From positions 1 to 64,000 of the forward strand of contig NZ_JBNJQR010000001.1 of NCBI RefSeq assembly GCF_050113715.1: a stretch of 64,000 nucleotides of DNA. Reading direction: 5' to 3'. The notes under the pieces are model-generated. The model saw only the letters and a program-made list of their open reading frames with translations. It did no database searches and was not told the DNA's origin. Positions within the stretch are counted from its first letter, which is position 1, and each line of letters starts with the position of its first letter. This document shows, piece by piece, positions 15,419 through 23,318 of this stretch. Origin of the DNA: Brevibacillus_H ginsengisoli. Its GTDB lineage: Bacteria > Bacillota > Bacilli > Brevibacillales > Brevibacillaceae. The translations under genes and the position numbers were made by a program.

Positions 15419-16896
15419 AGACAAGTAAAAGGACGCTGCGCAGGCAGTTTATCAGCGCATTTTCCCTTGTGCTATTTTATAGTTTTTTATGTTCAGCGAT
15501 GGTTTGGGGCAGTTTACTTTATGTTTTGTTAAATCAGATGGACAAGAACATTCTTCCAGCGAATTATTATGAGCAGAAAATCCCACAGATTCTAAAGTTT
15601 GTAGATACGCAAAAAGATAACCTGCTGTCCCCACATATGCAGGATGCACTCGAACGGGTTATTCCGACGAAAGGCATTCAATATCAAATCATTAATCTCA
15701 AGGGGGAGGTTGTCTACGGTTGGAAGGGGCAATTATTCGTCAACAGCCCGGAGGATGTGCCCAACAAGCTGAACAAACTGGAGAAACAAGGCGGAAAATA
15801 CATCAAGTACTATCCCATCCTCAATTCGCAAAAACAGCTAAAAGGCATGCTTGTTCTGCGATATAGTTTAAGCGTGTCTGCCAACAACCCTGGAAACTGG
15901 TTGCTGGTTGTTCTTATTCTAAGCAGCTTGATTGCGCCATTCTTTTTTATCGTGTTGTTCGCAATCATTTTCGCAAGAAGTTTAGGAAAAAGACTAGAGC
16001 CTTCGATTCATCGGATTATCGGAGGAGCCAGACGGATTCAACAAAATGATCTTAATTTCTCCGTAGCGGGAGAGGGCGGTTCGAAGGAGTTAACGGAGCT
16101 TTCGGATGCCTTTGAAGAGATGCGAAAAGCGCTGGAGCAATCATTGATGCGGGAGTGGAAGTTGGAGCAGGAAAGACGGGATATGATTGCAGCAATTGCG
16201 CATGATCTACGGACGCCGCTTACGATTATTCAAGGACATGCGGATAATTTAATCGAGAGCGGTGCGCGCCATCCAGAACGGCTGGAGAAGTACTTGTTAA
16301 CCATCCAGAACAGCACGAAGCGTGCCGACAAACTGTTGACGGAACTATTGTTTCTCAATAAAATCGACATGCCCGATTATGTCCTTTGGTATGCTCCAAC
16401 GGATTTGTTTGCTTTCTGTCAGCGGAAAAAAGAAGAATATGAGCTATTATGCCGTGAAAAGGAGATTGTCCTTTGTTTTTCGTATGAAAGTTGGCATCTT
16501 CATCCTGAGCCCAAGTACCTTCTAGATGCTGCCAGGTTGGAACAAGTATTTGATAATATTTTCACGAACAGCTTAAGATTTACACCGACCGAAGGCGTAA
16601 TCGAGTGGGTGATTCACGTAGAAGAGAAGCAAATTACGTTTGAAATGAAAGATACGGGATCGGGCTTTAGCGAACAAGATCTTCGGCATATGTTCGATAA
16701 ATTCTACTCTGGTGATCCATCAAGGTCACAGGCAACAGGCCATTCTGGGCTAGGATTATATACAGCGAAGAGGCTGGTAGAGAAACACGGCGGAAGGATC
16801 GAAGCGGGAAATCATACCGAAGGCGGGGCGTGGGTGAGGATAACGGTTCCGTATGAATGTGCGTCTATCGCTGTTCATGCTCATGCTATATCCTAA
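15385..16896 (+). CDS. Sensor histidine kinase
   Basis: This kinase of about 503 residues has a membrane segment near 24-49, an extracytoplasmic sensor of about 120 residues, a second membrane segment (about 172-198), HAMP-like linker, HisKA (IAHDLRTPLTIIQGHADNL, phospho-His near 271) and HATPase_c (DNIFTNSLRF, DTGSGF, GHSGLGLYTAKRLVEKHGG). It is partner of the regulator encoded just before, with overlapping genes. The ATG at 15385 has no good ribosome site; initiation a few codons later or by coupling is possible, so the first 5-10 residues are uncertain. Confidence 0.92.
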   Translation: MGGRLQIRKKVKTSKRTLRRQFISAFSLVLFYSFLCSAMVWGSLLYVLLNQMDKNILPANYYEQKIPQILKFVDTQKDNLLSPHMQDALERVIPTKGIQYQIINLKGEVVYGWKGQLFVNSPEDVPNKLNKLEKQGGKYIKYYPILNSQKQLKGMLVLRYSLSVSANNPGNWLLVVLILSSLIAPFFFIVLFAIIFARSLGKRLEPSIHRIIGGARRIQQNDLNFSVAGEGGSKELTELSDAFEEMRKALEQSLMREWKLEQERRDMIAAIAHDLRTPLTIIQGHADNLIESGARHPERLEKYLLTIQNSTKRADKLLTELLFLNKIDMPDYVLWYAPTDLFAFCQRKKEEYELLCREKEIVLCFSYESWHLHPEPKYLLDAARLEQVFDNIFTNSLRFTPTEGVIEWVIHVEEKQITFEMKDTGSGFSEQDLRHMFDKFYSGDPSRSQATGHSGLGLYTAKRLVEKHGGRIEAGNHTEGGAWVRITVPYECASIAVHAHAIS

Positions 16897-16924
16897 TTTG
16901 TTATATAACGGTAGATAGGATACG

Positions 16925-16961
16925 AAAAAGATCGTCGAAATGAACTCGGCGATCTTTTTTA
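16925..16961 (+). terminator. Terminator of the two-component operon
   Basis: A stem of 14 pairs (aaaaagatcgtcga with tcggcgatcttttt, one G-T) is followed by T's, starting 29 bases after the kinase stop. The structured repeat element begins 8 bases later. Confidence 0.85.
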
Positions 16962-16968
16962 TAATATC

Positions 16969-17234
16969 GGAATGTTTAATTGCTTTACAGAAGTAAAGTG
17001 ATTGAACATTCCTTCCTTTCGCGTAAGCCCGCTGAAGAAAAGACTTCGTCACTTCAGCTCATTTTAAGCGATACCAAGCGCAGAGAACGTAGGAAGGAAA
17101 AGAGTCGGCATTCTTTACATCAGACTGAGACGCTAAGCGATTTTCTTGCCGACTCCCTTCCGTAGTGAACGGAGCGGACAGTATATGCTACACGCGAGCT
17201 TAAACAGAGCGAACAGGGACGAAGTCTTTTCTTC
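16969..17234 (+). repeat. Structured intergenic element, copy A
   Basis: This is the first of three related elements. Parts in order: a 20-bp hairpin with a 4-base loop (16969-17012); tcgcgtaagcc linker; outer stem arm 17035-17050; inner stem arm 17057-17069; a removable arm with stem 17092-17110/17147-17161; inner arm 17198-17210; outer arm 17218-17233. The outer stem is 16 uninterrupted pairs across about 165 bases. The element ends 6 bases from the pstB stop codon and sits between convergent genes. Orientation is arbitrary as drawn. It could be a non-coding RNA, a non-autonomous mobile element, or both. Confidence 0.8.
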
Positions 17235-17239
17235 TCTTC

Positions 17240-17992
17240 TCACCCAAATCTACCAGAAATATAATCTTCTGTCCGCTTATCCGCAGGATTTTGAAAAATA
17301 GATGAGGTTAAATCATATTCAATTAATTCTCCGTTCAAGAAGAATCCGGTTGAATCGGAGATACGGCCGGCTTGTTGCATGTTGTGGGTCACGATGACAA
17401 TCGTATACGTCTTTTTCAATTCTTCGATCAGCTCTTCAATCTTGGCCGTTGAGATTGGGTCAAGCGCGGAGGTTGGTTCATCCATTAACAGGATTTGCGG
17501 ATTGATCGCTAACGCGCGAGCAATACACAAGCGCTGTTGCTGCCCGCCTGACAGGCTATAAGCGGGCTTCTTCAGAATATCCTTCACTTCCTCCCATAAA
17601 GCGGCCGCATGCAGGCTTCTTTCCACGATATCGTCCAGAACCGCTCGTTTGGACGTCCCGTGCAGTTTAGGCCCATAAGCTACATTATCGTAGATGCTCT
17701 TGGGAAAAGGATTCGGCTGTTGAAATACCATTCCGATATGTTTACGAAGGTATTCGATTCCAATATTGGATTGATAGATGTCAGCATCGGCGATTTTCAC
17801 TTGCCCTGTAATTTTGACATCGGGGATTAAATCATTCATCCGATTCAACGTTCTTAGATAAGTGGATTTCCCGCATCCAGATGGACCGATAAGCGCTGTG
17901 ACGCTTTTTTCTTTTACCTTCATGTTGATATTTTTTAGAGCTTGTTGTTTTCCGTAGTATAGATCTAGTTCGGTTACTTCAATAATTGACAC
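17240..17992 (-). CDS. pstB: Phosphate ABC transporter ATP-binding protein PstB
   Basis: This 250-residue ATPase energises high-affinity phosphate uptake at the inner membrane face. It has Walker A GPSGCGKST, signature LSGGQQQRL and Walker B ILLMDEPTSALDP, and the PstB-typical AYGPKLHG segment. The open frame reaches 18031 inside pstA, but GTG 17992 has aaggagag 7 bases upstream and lies 13 bases after the pstA stop, so it is the likely start. It is the last gene of the pst operon. The structured repeat copy A begins just beyond its stop. Confidence 0.96.
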   Translation of the reverse strand: MSIIEVTELDLYYGKQQALKNINMKVKEKSVTALIGPSGCGKSTYLRTLNRMNDLIPDVKITGQVKIADADIYQSNIGIEYLRKHIGMVFQQPNPFPKSIYDNVAYGPKLHGTSKRAVLDDIVERSLHAAALWEEVKDILKKPAYSLSGGQQQRLCIARALAINPQILLMDEPTSALDPISTAKIEELIEELKKTYTIVIVTHNMQQAGRISDSTGFFLNGELIEYDLTSSIFQNPADKRTEDYISGRFG

Positions 17993-18005
17993 GTTCGCTC
18001 TCTCC

Positions 18006-18890
18006 TTAACGAAGTTTAAATTTGCGCTCACTCAGCCAGATCGGTATGCGGAGGAGGAGGTTGAGCATCAAGACAACAAAGACGAGGACAGCGGCAGATT
18101 TATTGGCAATTTCCTTGGCGTCAGGAACAATGGCTTCCGATTGTACATACCACAAGTGGACGGCCAGTGTTTCCCCAGGCGAGAAAAGATTGAAATCCCA
18201 CATCGCACCTGATGTACTGGTTCCCGCTGTCAAAATAATCACGGCGGATTCACCGTATGCGCGTCCTGCCACCAGACTAATGCCCGTAATAATCCCGCTT
18301 AACGCGGCTGGAAGGACGACTGTTCGAATACACTGCCATTTGGTTGCTCCTAGAGCGTAGGACGCAGCGCGAAGTTCTTTCGGGACCGCCCGAATGGATT
18401 CTTCCGTCACCCTCGTGAGAACGGGGAGGTTAAGCAGGCCCAGACTCACCGCACCGCCGATAATCGTTAAACCGATCTGAAAGTACCCTACGAAAAGGGA
18501 GAGTCCGAACAAGCCAAAAACAATAGACGGCACAGATGCCAAGCTTTCCACACACATCCGGATAAAAGCGGTGAAGCCATTGTTGGGAGCGTATTCCGCT
18601 AAATAGATCCCGGCTCCGATTCCAATGGGTAACGAAACGATCATCGAGAGAATCAATACGTAGAAGGAATTGAAAAAAACCGGCCCGATTCCTCCACCCG
18701 CTTCGATCTCATCCGGCAGCTTATAGAGGAAATCCCACGTGATCGAGGGAAGCCCTCTGCTTAGGATCGTGTAGAGGAGCCAGCCCACCAAAATCACGGA
18801 GCCAATCCCCATCAGCCAGAAAAAGAAAGTCCAAGCTTTATTCAGTAAAAGGGGAAGTTTGCGTGGCTTGCCAAACAATCTCTCATTCAT
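18006..18890 (-). CDS. pstA: Phosphate ABC transporter permease PstA
   Basis: This 294-residue membrane permease has six hydrophobic segments and a PstA-type EAA loop (ELRAASYALGATKWQCIRTV). It forms the phosphate channel with PstC. Its start ATG overlaps the end of pstC by 8 bases, which implies coupled translation. The order pstS-pstC-pstA-pstB is standard. Confidence 0.95.
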   Translation of the reverse strand: MNERLFGKPRKLPLLLNKAWTFFFWLMGIGSVILVGWLLYTILSRGLPSITWDFLYKLPDEIEAGGGIGPVFFNSFYVLILSMIVSLPIGIGAGIYLAEYAPNNGFTAFIRMCVESLASVPSIVFGLFGLSLFVGYFQIGLTIIGGAVSLGLLNLPVLTRVTEESIRAVPKELRAASYALGATKWQCIRTVVLPAALSGIITGISLVAGRAYGESAVIILTAGTSTSGAMWDFNLFSPGETLAVHLWYVQSEAIVPDAKEIANKSAAVLVFVVLMLNLLLRIPIWLSERKFKLR

Positions 18891-19848
18891 GAACGCTCTC
18901 TCCTTTGAAGCGAATCAGACGAATAATCACAATGAGTACCAATGATATCAGGAGCAGCATGAAAGCCATGAGGTAAAGCGCATAGTTCCATGTGGAATCA
19001 AACGGCACATTGGAAATCTGCATGACGATATTACTAGTCAACACGGAAGTGGGTACAAACAAACCGTTGGCCAACTGAGCGGTATTCCCGATGACCATGA
19101 CGACCGCCATCGTTTCGCCAAGTGCCCGGGCCATTCCTAAAATGATCGCGGTAACGATTCCTTTACTCGCAGCGGGAACGACAACTCCCCAAATCATCTG
19201 ATGGCGAGTCGCGCCCAATGCATAAGCGGCTTGGCGGTATTTATGTGGAACGAAGCAAATCGCATCATCGCTAATTCTTGTAATGGTAGGAAGAATCATA
19301 ATCGTAAGAACGAGTGCTGCGGCAAGCAATCCGTCACCCATATCCTGACCCGTTATTGTGCGAATGTAAGGGATCAGGACGGTTAACCCGAGATATCCGT
19401 AAACAACAGAGGGAATACCGACCAACAGATCTAGAATGGGCCGAAGAATTCGTTTTACCCAATTCGGTGCGATTTCCGCAATAAAAATCGCGATTCCGAT
19501 CGAAATAGGGGTGGCAATCAGCAGTGTAAGAGCTGTCAGCGCCAATGTTCCAAAAATAAAAATATAGGCACCAAACTTATTTTCTTCTGGTACCCACTCG
19601 GGGGAAAAGAGGAAGGTTTTAAGAGGGACCTCTTGGAAGGTAAGAAATCCAGTTTTCCCGATGAAATAAACGATCGACAACAGCGTTACACTGAGGATAA
19701 ACGCACTGCACATACAAAATAGTTGAAAGAACCGATTGGACATTTTTACACGAAAAGCGCGATCAATGAATGAGCTTTTCTTGATGACAAGTTTTGGAGA
19801 CGATTGTTTTGCTTCAACAGAGCTATTTTCCAACATCAGCTTCTCCAT
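18883..19848 (-). CDS. pstC: Phosphate ABC transporter permease PstC
   Basis: This 321-residue permease has six or so hydrophobic segments and the EAA-type loop (KYRQAAYALGATRHQMIWGV). It has a fairly long cytosolic N-terminus of about 45 residues. The frame opens at 19890, but ATG 19848 has ggaggtcgtgct upstream and gives MEKLMLENSS. A hairpin with T-run lies between pstS and this gene. Confidence 0.94.
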   Translation of the reverse strand: MEKLMLENSSVEAKQSSPKLVIKKSSFIDRAFRVKMSNRFFQLFCMCSAFILSVTLLSIVYFIGKTGFLTFQEVPLKTFLFSPEWVPEENKFGAYIFIFGTLALTALTLLIATPISIGIAIFIAEIAPNWVKRILRPILDLLVGIPSVVYGYLGLTVLIPYIRTITGQDMGDGLLAAALVLTIMILPTITRISDDAICFVPHKYRQAAYALGATRHQMIWGVVVPAASKGIVTAIILGMARALGETMAVVMVIGNTAQLANGLFVPTSVLTSNIVMQISNVPFDSTWNYALYLMAFMLLLISLVLIVIIRLIRFKGESVHE

Positions 19849-19881
19849 AGCACGACCTCCATGACTTCTCGTAAAAACGAC

Positions 19882-19908
19882 CAGCCCCATCCAACTCCTC
19901 TGGGGCTG
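19882..19908 (-). terminator. Attenuator hairpin between pstS and pstC
   Basis: On the minus strand CAGCCCCA (19908-19901) pairs with TGGGGCTG (19889-19882), 8 perfect pairs, followed by gtcgttttt. It probably ends most transcripts after pstS and lets a minority continue into pstCAB, giving excess binding protein. Confidence 0.7.
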
Positions 19909-19934
19909 ATCTCATTTACGTATTGTTTTGTAGC

Positions 19935-20798
19935 TTACTTCATGCTTGTGATCGGGATGAACTTCATTTTCTTAAGGGAACCTTGTTGGAACTGAGCGCT
20001 TTGAACATAGTCGATAAATGCCTTGGTTGCACCAGTTGGTTGGCCTTTGGTCATGAAGTACCCGTAGCTCCAAATTGGATATTTCTTCGCGATTACGTTC
20101 TCAACAGTTGGTGCGACACCGTTGAAGTTCAGTGCTTTCACGTCGCCTTTTACATAGACCAGGTCAATGAAACCAATGGAGTTTGGAGTGGTGCTTACCG
20201 CTGTGTACATGTCACCGCTGGATTTCACTTCTTTGTAGTTCGCTCCGGATTTCATGAACTGCCCTCCGCCAAGAGCTTTCACTTGATAGTTCACTCGTGT
20301 ACCAGAACCGAACGCGCGGTTAACAACGATGATTGGCGCATCGGATCCGCCCACCTGTTTCCAGTTGGTGATTTTACCAGAGAAGATTTCTTGAAGTTGA
20401 GCGCCGGTTAGATTCGATACGGACACGTTTTTGTTTACAATTGTGGCAAAAGGAATAACCGCCACTTTGTGTGCAACCATTCCGTTAAATGCTTTGAATC
20501 CAGGCACATCAGTGGAAGCGTCCCAGTCGCAAGCGCCGATTTGAGCAATTCCTTTGCCTACCGATTGAGGGCCAGTTACGGAACCTGCACCGGAAGCGGA
20601 GATGGATACCAATGGATTTTTTTGCTTAAATTCCTTAGATGCTTGCAAAGTCAAAGGAAGAAGCGCTGTTGAACCGGCTACAACCACCTTGCCTTGCACA
20701 CCGGCTGCTTCTGCTTGAGAAGCGTTTCCAGCGAATGCGGAAGTTGCGATTAATGCTGCGGCTACTGCCACCATTGAAAGTCTTTTGAACAATTTCAT
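19935..20798 (-). CDS. pstS: Phosphate-binding protein PstS
   Basis: This 287-residue phosphate-binding protein has the phosphate-binding loops GSTALLPL, ASGAGSVTGPQSV and FGSGTRVNY. The signal peptide (MKLFKRLSMVAVAAALIATS) ends in an AEA-AG type signal peptidase I site near 32. No lipobox cysteine is present, which is unusual for a Gram-positive PstS, since most are lipoproteins. It is followed by an attenuator hairpin and pstCAB, and preceded by a copper-amine-oxidase-N protein gene in the same direction. Confidence 0.95.
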   Translation of the reverse strand: MKLFKRLSMVAVAAALIATSAFAGNASQAEAAGVQGKVVVAGSTALLPLTLQASKEFKQKNPLVSISASGAGSVTGPQSVGKGIAQIGACDWDASTDVPGFKAFNGMVAHKVAVIPFATIVNKNVSVSNLTGAQLQEIFSGKITNWKQVGGSDAPIIVVNRAFGSGTRVNYQVKALGGGQFMKSGANYKEVKSSGDMYTAVSTTPNSIGFIDLVYVKGDVKALNFNGVAPTVENVIAKKYPIWSYGYFMTKGQPTGATKAFIDYVQSAQFQQGSLKKMKFIPITSMK

Positions 20799-20821
20799 TT
20801 TTCTAATCCCCTTTAGATAAA

Positions 20822-22315
20822 TTATTTGGTTACTGCGCGGAATCCTTGATCAGTGAGAACAGCTAGGGACTCACCGTTTTCTGTAGACAGTGAGACGGCC
20901 AATTGTTTACCGTCAGCAGATAGGCTCACAAGCTGGGTATTTTCTGGAACATCCCATTTCTTCTGCTTGGAGCCTGTCGCGGCATCTACTGTGTAAACGG
21001 CTTTTTTACCGCTGGCATCAGCAGCCAGAACGTACACGTGACCATCGATTACGGTGCTTTGAAGAACAGACAGATCGGTAATCAAATCTTTTGTTTCTTT
21101 TCCGTCCAAACTAACGGATTTCAGGACAGGAGGTTGGTTTTCTTTTTCCGTATCAGCGCTGACATAAACGATGCGACTGTCTTGGAGCAACTTCGTGAAG
21201 ACTTTGTTGTCGGTTCCTTTGGTCACCTGAACAGCCTTCGCGTCCTTCACTGTAGGATCGAAAACAAAGATCTGCGGTTCTGTTCCTGCAAGATCAAGGG
21301 TTACCTTGGCATTATCCACAGATGCTTGATCGTCTTCTTTAACGGAATCGGCGGTAAGTTTGCCGTCTTTGGAAACCACATACACAAACTTCTTGCCATC
21401 CGCAGTAACTTGCAGATCAGACTTGTAATTTACTTTATCGTCGACAAGCGGGGTGATTTTGCCGTCAGCGATGGAAATCTCGGCGATTACGGCTGTTTTG
21501 TCACCTTGGAGGAAGTAAAGCTTGCTTCCATCGTTGGACCACTGAAGTTCACTTTTAATGCTCTTGTCTTCGCTTACTTTTTTGACTGTTTTGGAAGCGA
21601 GATCCGCGATAAACACTTCTCCTGCTTCGTTCAGGGCTACGGCGCTTTTTCCGTCAGGAGAAACGACCATATCCGCAAAAAGCACTTCACCTTCTACCGC
21701 AGGTTCATACTTTTTATTGGACGTGTTGATTATGTAATCTTGTTTGGTCTCATCCGTAGCGTGGGCAACTAGGAGGGAAATTCCGTTAACCCAACGAGCG
21801 GATTCATTGCTTCCGTCTAACAGTTTCACTAAAGAGAGTTGCAGCTTCTTACCTGAAGCATCCTTGCTAACCTCACCGCCAAGTGATTTCACAATGCTAG
21901 CGGCGTCAACAAACATGGCTCCGTTAATCGTACGGGGAGCGATCGCCATGTTCATCGGTTGTCCATTCACAAGCAGCTTGGAAGAGGCACCATTAAAGGA
22001 AGCCACCATTCCGTCCTTGGAGAACTCTACCATCTTGCTTTTGTCATTCCAGGTGAGCTTGGCATCCACTGCTAGAGCCAATTCGCGAACGGATACTAAT
22101 GTTGTTCCATTAAGCGAGATCGTGGAGAAGGAAGTGTCTTTTCCGTTCACATTGATGACTGATTTCAAAACTTGTACAGCAGGTGCTGCTTTCACGGGTG
22201 CTGCCGCTGGTTTGTTAACAGCAGCTGCGGCAAACGTCTGACTGTAAGGGGCGGCGGACAAAAGTGCCATAGTAACTGCTGATGTTAGTAGTACACCAGT
22301 ACCAAAACGCTTCAT
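20822..22315 (-). CDS. Exported protein with copper-amine-oxidase N-terminal domain and beta-propeller
   Basis: This 497-residue exported protein has a signal peptide of about 33 residues. A copper-amine-oxidase N-like domain (about 50-155; INVNGKDTSFSTISLNGTTL, later FVDAASIVKSLGG) follows; such domains occur in many surface proteins of Paenibacillaceae and need not bind copper. The rest (about 170-497) has repeated WD40/TolB-like strands (SPDGKSAVALNEAGEVFIAD; SNDGSKLYFLQGDK; TADGKKFVYVVSKDGKL; SADGKQLAVSL), so a beta-propeller. Start at ATG 22315 has ggaggag. It is first gene of the pst transcript, 23 bases ahead of pstS, so a role in phosphate capture outside the membrane is inferred, not shown. 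Confidence 0.85.
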   Translation of the reverse strand: MKRFGTGVLLTSAVTMALLSAAPYSQTFAAAAVNKPAAAPVKAAPAVQVLKSVINVNGKDTSFSTISLNGTTLVSVRELALAVDAKLTWNDKSKMVEFSKDGMVASFNGASSKLLVNGQPMNMAIAPRTINGAMFVDAASIVKSLGGEVSKDASGKKLQLSLVKLLDGSNESARWVNGISLLVAHATDETKQDYIINTSNKKYEPAVEGEVLFADMVVSPDGKSAVALNEAGEVFIADLASKTVKKVSEDKSIKSELQWSNDGSKLYFLQGDKTAVIAEISIADGKITPLVDDKVNYKSDLQVTADGKKFVYVVSKDGKLTADSVKEDDQASVDNAKVTLDLAGTEPQIFVFDPTVKDAKAVQVTKGTDNKVFTKLLQDSRIVYVSADTEKENQPPVLKSVSLDGKETKDLITDLSVLQSTVIDGHVYVLAADASGKKAVYTVDAATGSKQKKWDVPENTQLVSLSADGKQLAVSLSTENGESLAVLTDQGFRAVTK

Positions 22316-22356
22316 CTTTTTCTCCTCCATTAGGTAAAAGGATCAATAATTAACAA

Positions 22357-22425
22357 TCATAATGTAATCAATAATTATTAACGCCAACTAGAGATATCGT
22401 TAATGATTCGATAGAAAAATGTAAA
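22357..22425 (-). promoter_or_regulatory. Putative Pho box and promoter of the pst operon
   Basis: On the minus strand TTTACA (22425-22420), TTAACG (22403-22398) and TTAATA (22381-22376) recur every 22 bases, two helical turns, like PhoP half-sites (TTAACA-type). A -10-like TATGAT follows at 22362-22357. The last repeat lies close to the -35 region, as in PhoP-activated Bacillus promoters. There is no sharp -35 box. Confidence 0.5.
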
Positions 22426-22454
22426 TATTTCCTCTAGTCTGCCTGATATTTCCT

Positions 22455-23114
22455 TTAACTCGGCTTCATATTTGTCGTGATATAAATACCTCGATTGGTG
22501 ACTGTATTGATCGTTACTTGCCCTTCTGTCATATTCCATAGCTTCTTTCGGAGATTAAAGATATGCACGTGGATTGCTTTACTATTGGGATCAATCCCTC
22601 CTTCCCAGATCCCCTGAACCAGCTGCTCTCTTGTGAGGAGAGAGTTTTTGTTTTGATAGAGGACCTCGAGAATCTTGCATTCCATTTTGGTAAGCTGAAG
22701 GGTTTTTCCTCTCCATTCGAACGATCTTGTCTTTACATCAAGATGAGAATAGCTTGGGGAATCCAGAAGATGATGTTGTTTTCGCTTGAGGATGACTCTG
22801 ATCCGGGTTGCCACTTCCTTGATCGGACAAGGCTTTACCTGGTAATCATCAGCACCGTGGGCAAAGGCATTTAATAGATCATGCTCATTACGCATAGAAG
22901 TCAGTACAAAGATGGCGGCATTGGAGTATTTCTTGCTGTAATGAATCACATAAGGAGTCGCCGGTGTATTATCGATATCCAGGATGATGAAGCGAATCTC
23001 TTTGATATTTGGGGTTTTCTTTTCTTTTAGCAACTGAATATAATGCCAGCTTAATTGTTTTTGAAGATTCACGTAGCAATCCGCCTGGTGAGGGATATAA
23101 ATTCCGATGCTCAT
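22455..23114 (-). CDS. OmpR-type winged-helix regulator with degenerate receiver
   Basis: This 219-residue protein has a C-terminal winged helix (TKMECKILEVLYQNKNSLLTREQL; THRG-type wing ITTVTNRGIYI-like end) of the OmpR class. The N-terminal half looks like a receiver (FIILDIDNTP, FVLTSMRNEH, GADDYQVKPCP) but lacks the acidic pair normally near residues 8-11 (the start reads MSIGIYIPHQ), so phosphorylation is doubtful. No kinase gene is adjacent. It lies upstream of the pst genes on the same strand, so it may affect them, but this is only positional. Confidence 0.8.
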   Translation of the reverse strand: MSIGIYIPHQADCYVNLQKQLSWHYIQLLKEKKTPNIKEIRFIILDIDNTPATPYVIHYSKKYSNAAIFVLTSMRNEHDLLNAFAHGADDYQVKPCPIKEVATRIRVILKRKQHHLLDSPSYSHLDVKTRSFEWRGKTLQLTKMECKILEVLYQNKNSLLTREQLVQGIWEGGIDPNSKAIHVHIFNLRKKLWNMTEGQVTINTVTNRGIYITTNMKPS

Positions 23115-23261
23115 CTACTTTCCTCCCAATCTTATCGATCAAGAAAAGAGTAATGAGCCAATATTAAGGCTATTTAAAGCTGATATGTAATCTTGTTGTA
23201 GAATTGTAAATTTGTATGAAGTAGTAGGAGAATTTCCGGGCCACCGGTTTCCAGAAAGCCC

Positions 23262-23307
23262 AAAAAAGCTCGTGACCATCAGTTAAGATGGGCTCACGAG
23301 CTTTTGG
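23262..23307 (-). terminator. Terminator of the DUF421 gene
   Basis: On the minus strand a stem of about 18 pairs (aaaagctcgtgag... with ...tcacgagctttt) and a T-run begin 12 bases after the stop codon. The core resembles the rRNA operon terminator at 191-238. Confidence 0.88.
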
Positions 23308-23318
23308 GAGATAGTCTT

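Noticed and set aside
16969..17234. Reading the structured element as a retron msr-msd or a riboswitch
   Set aside because: No reverse transcriptase is nearby, gene contexts differ between copies, and two copies lie after genes rather than in a leader. Left as unclassified.
21038..21772. A 244-codon + strand frame inside the copper-amine-oxidase-N gene
   Set aside because: It is the antisense shadow of a gene with a signal peptide, domains and operon context; no ribosome site or family.
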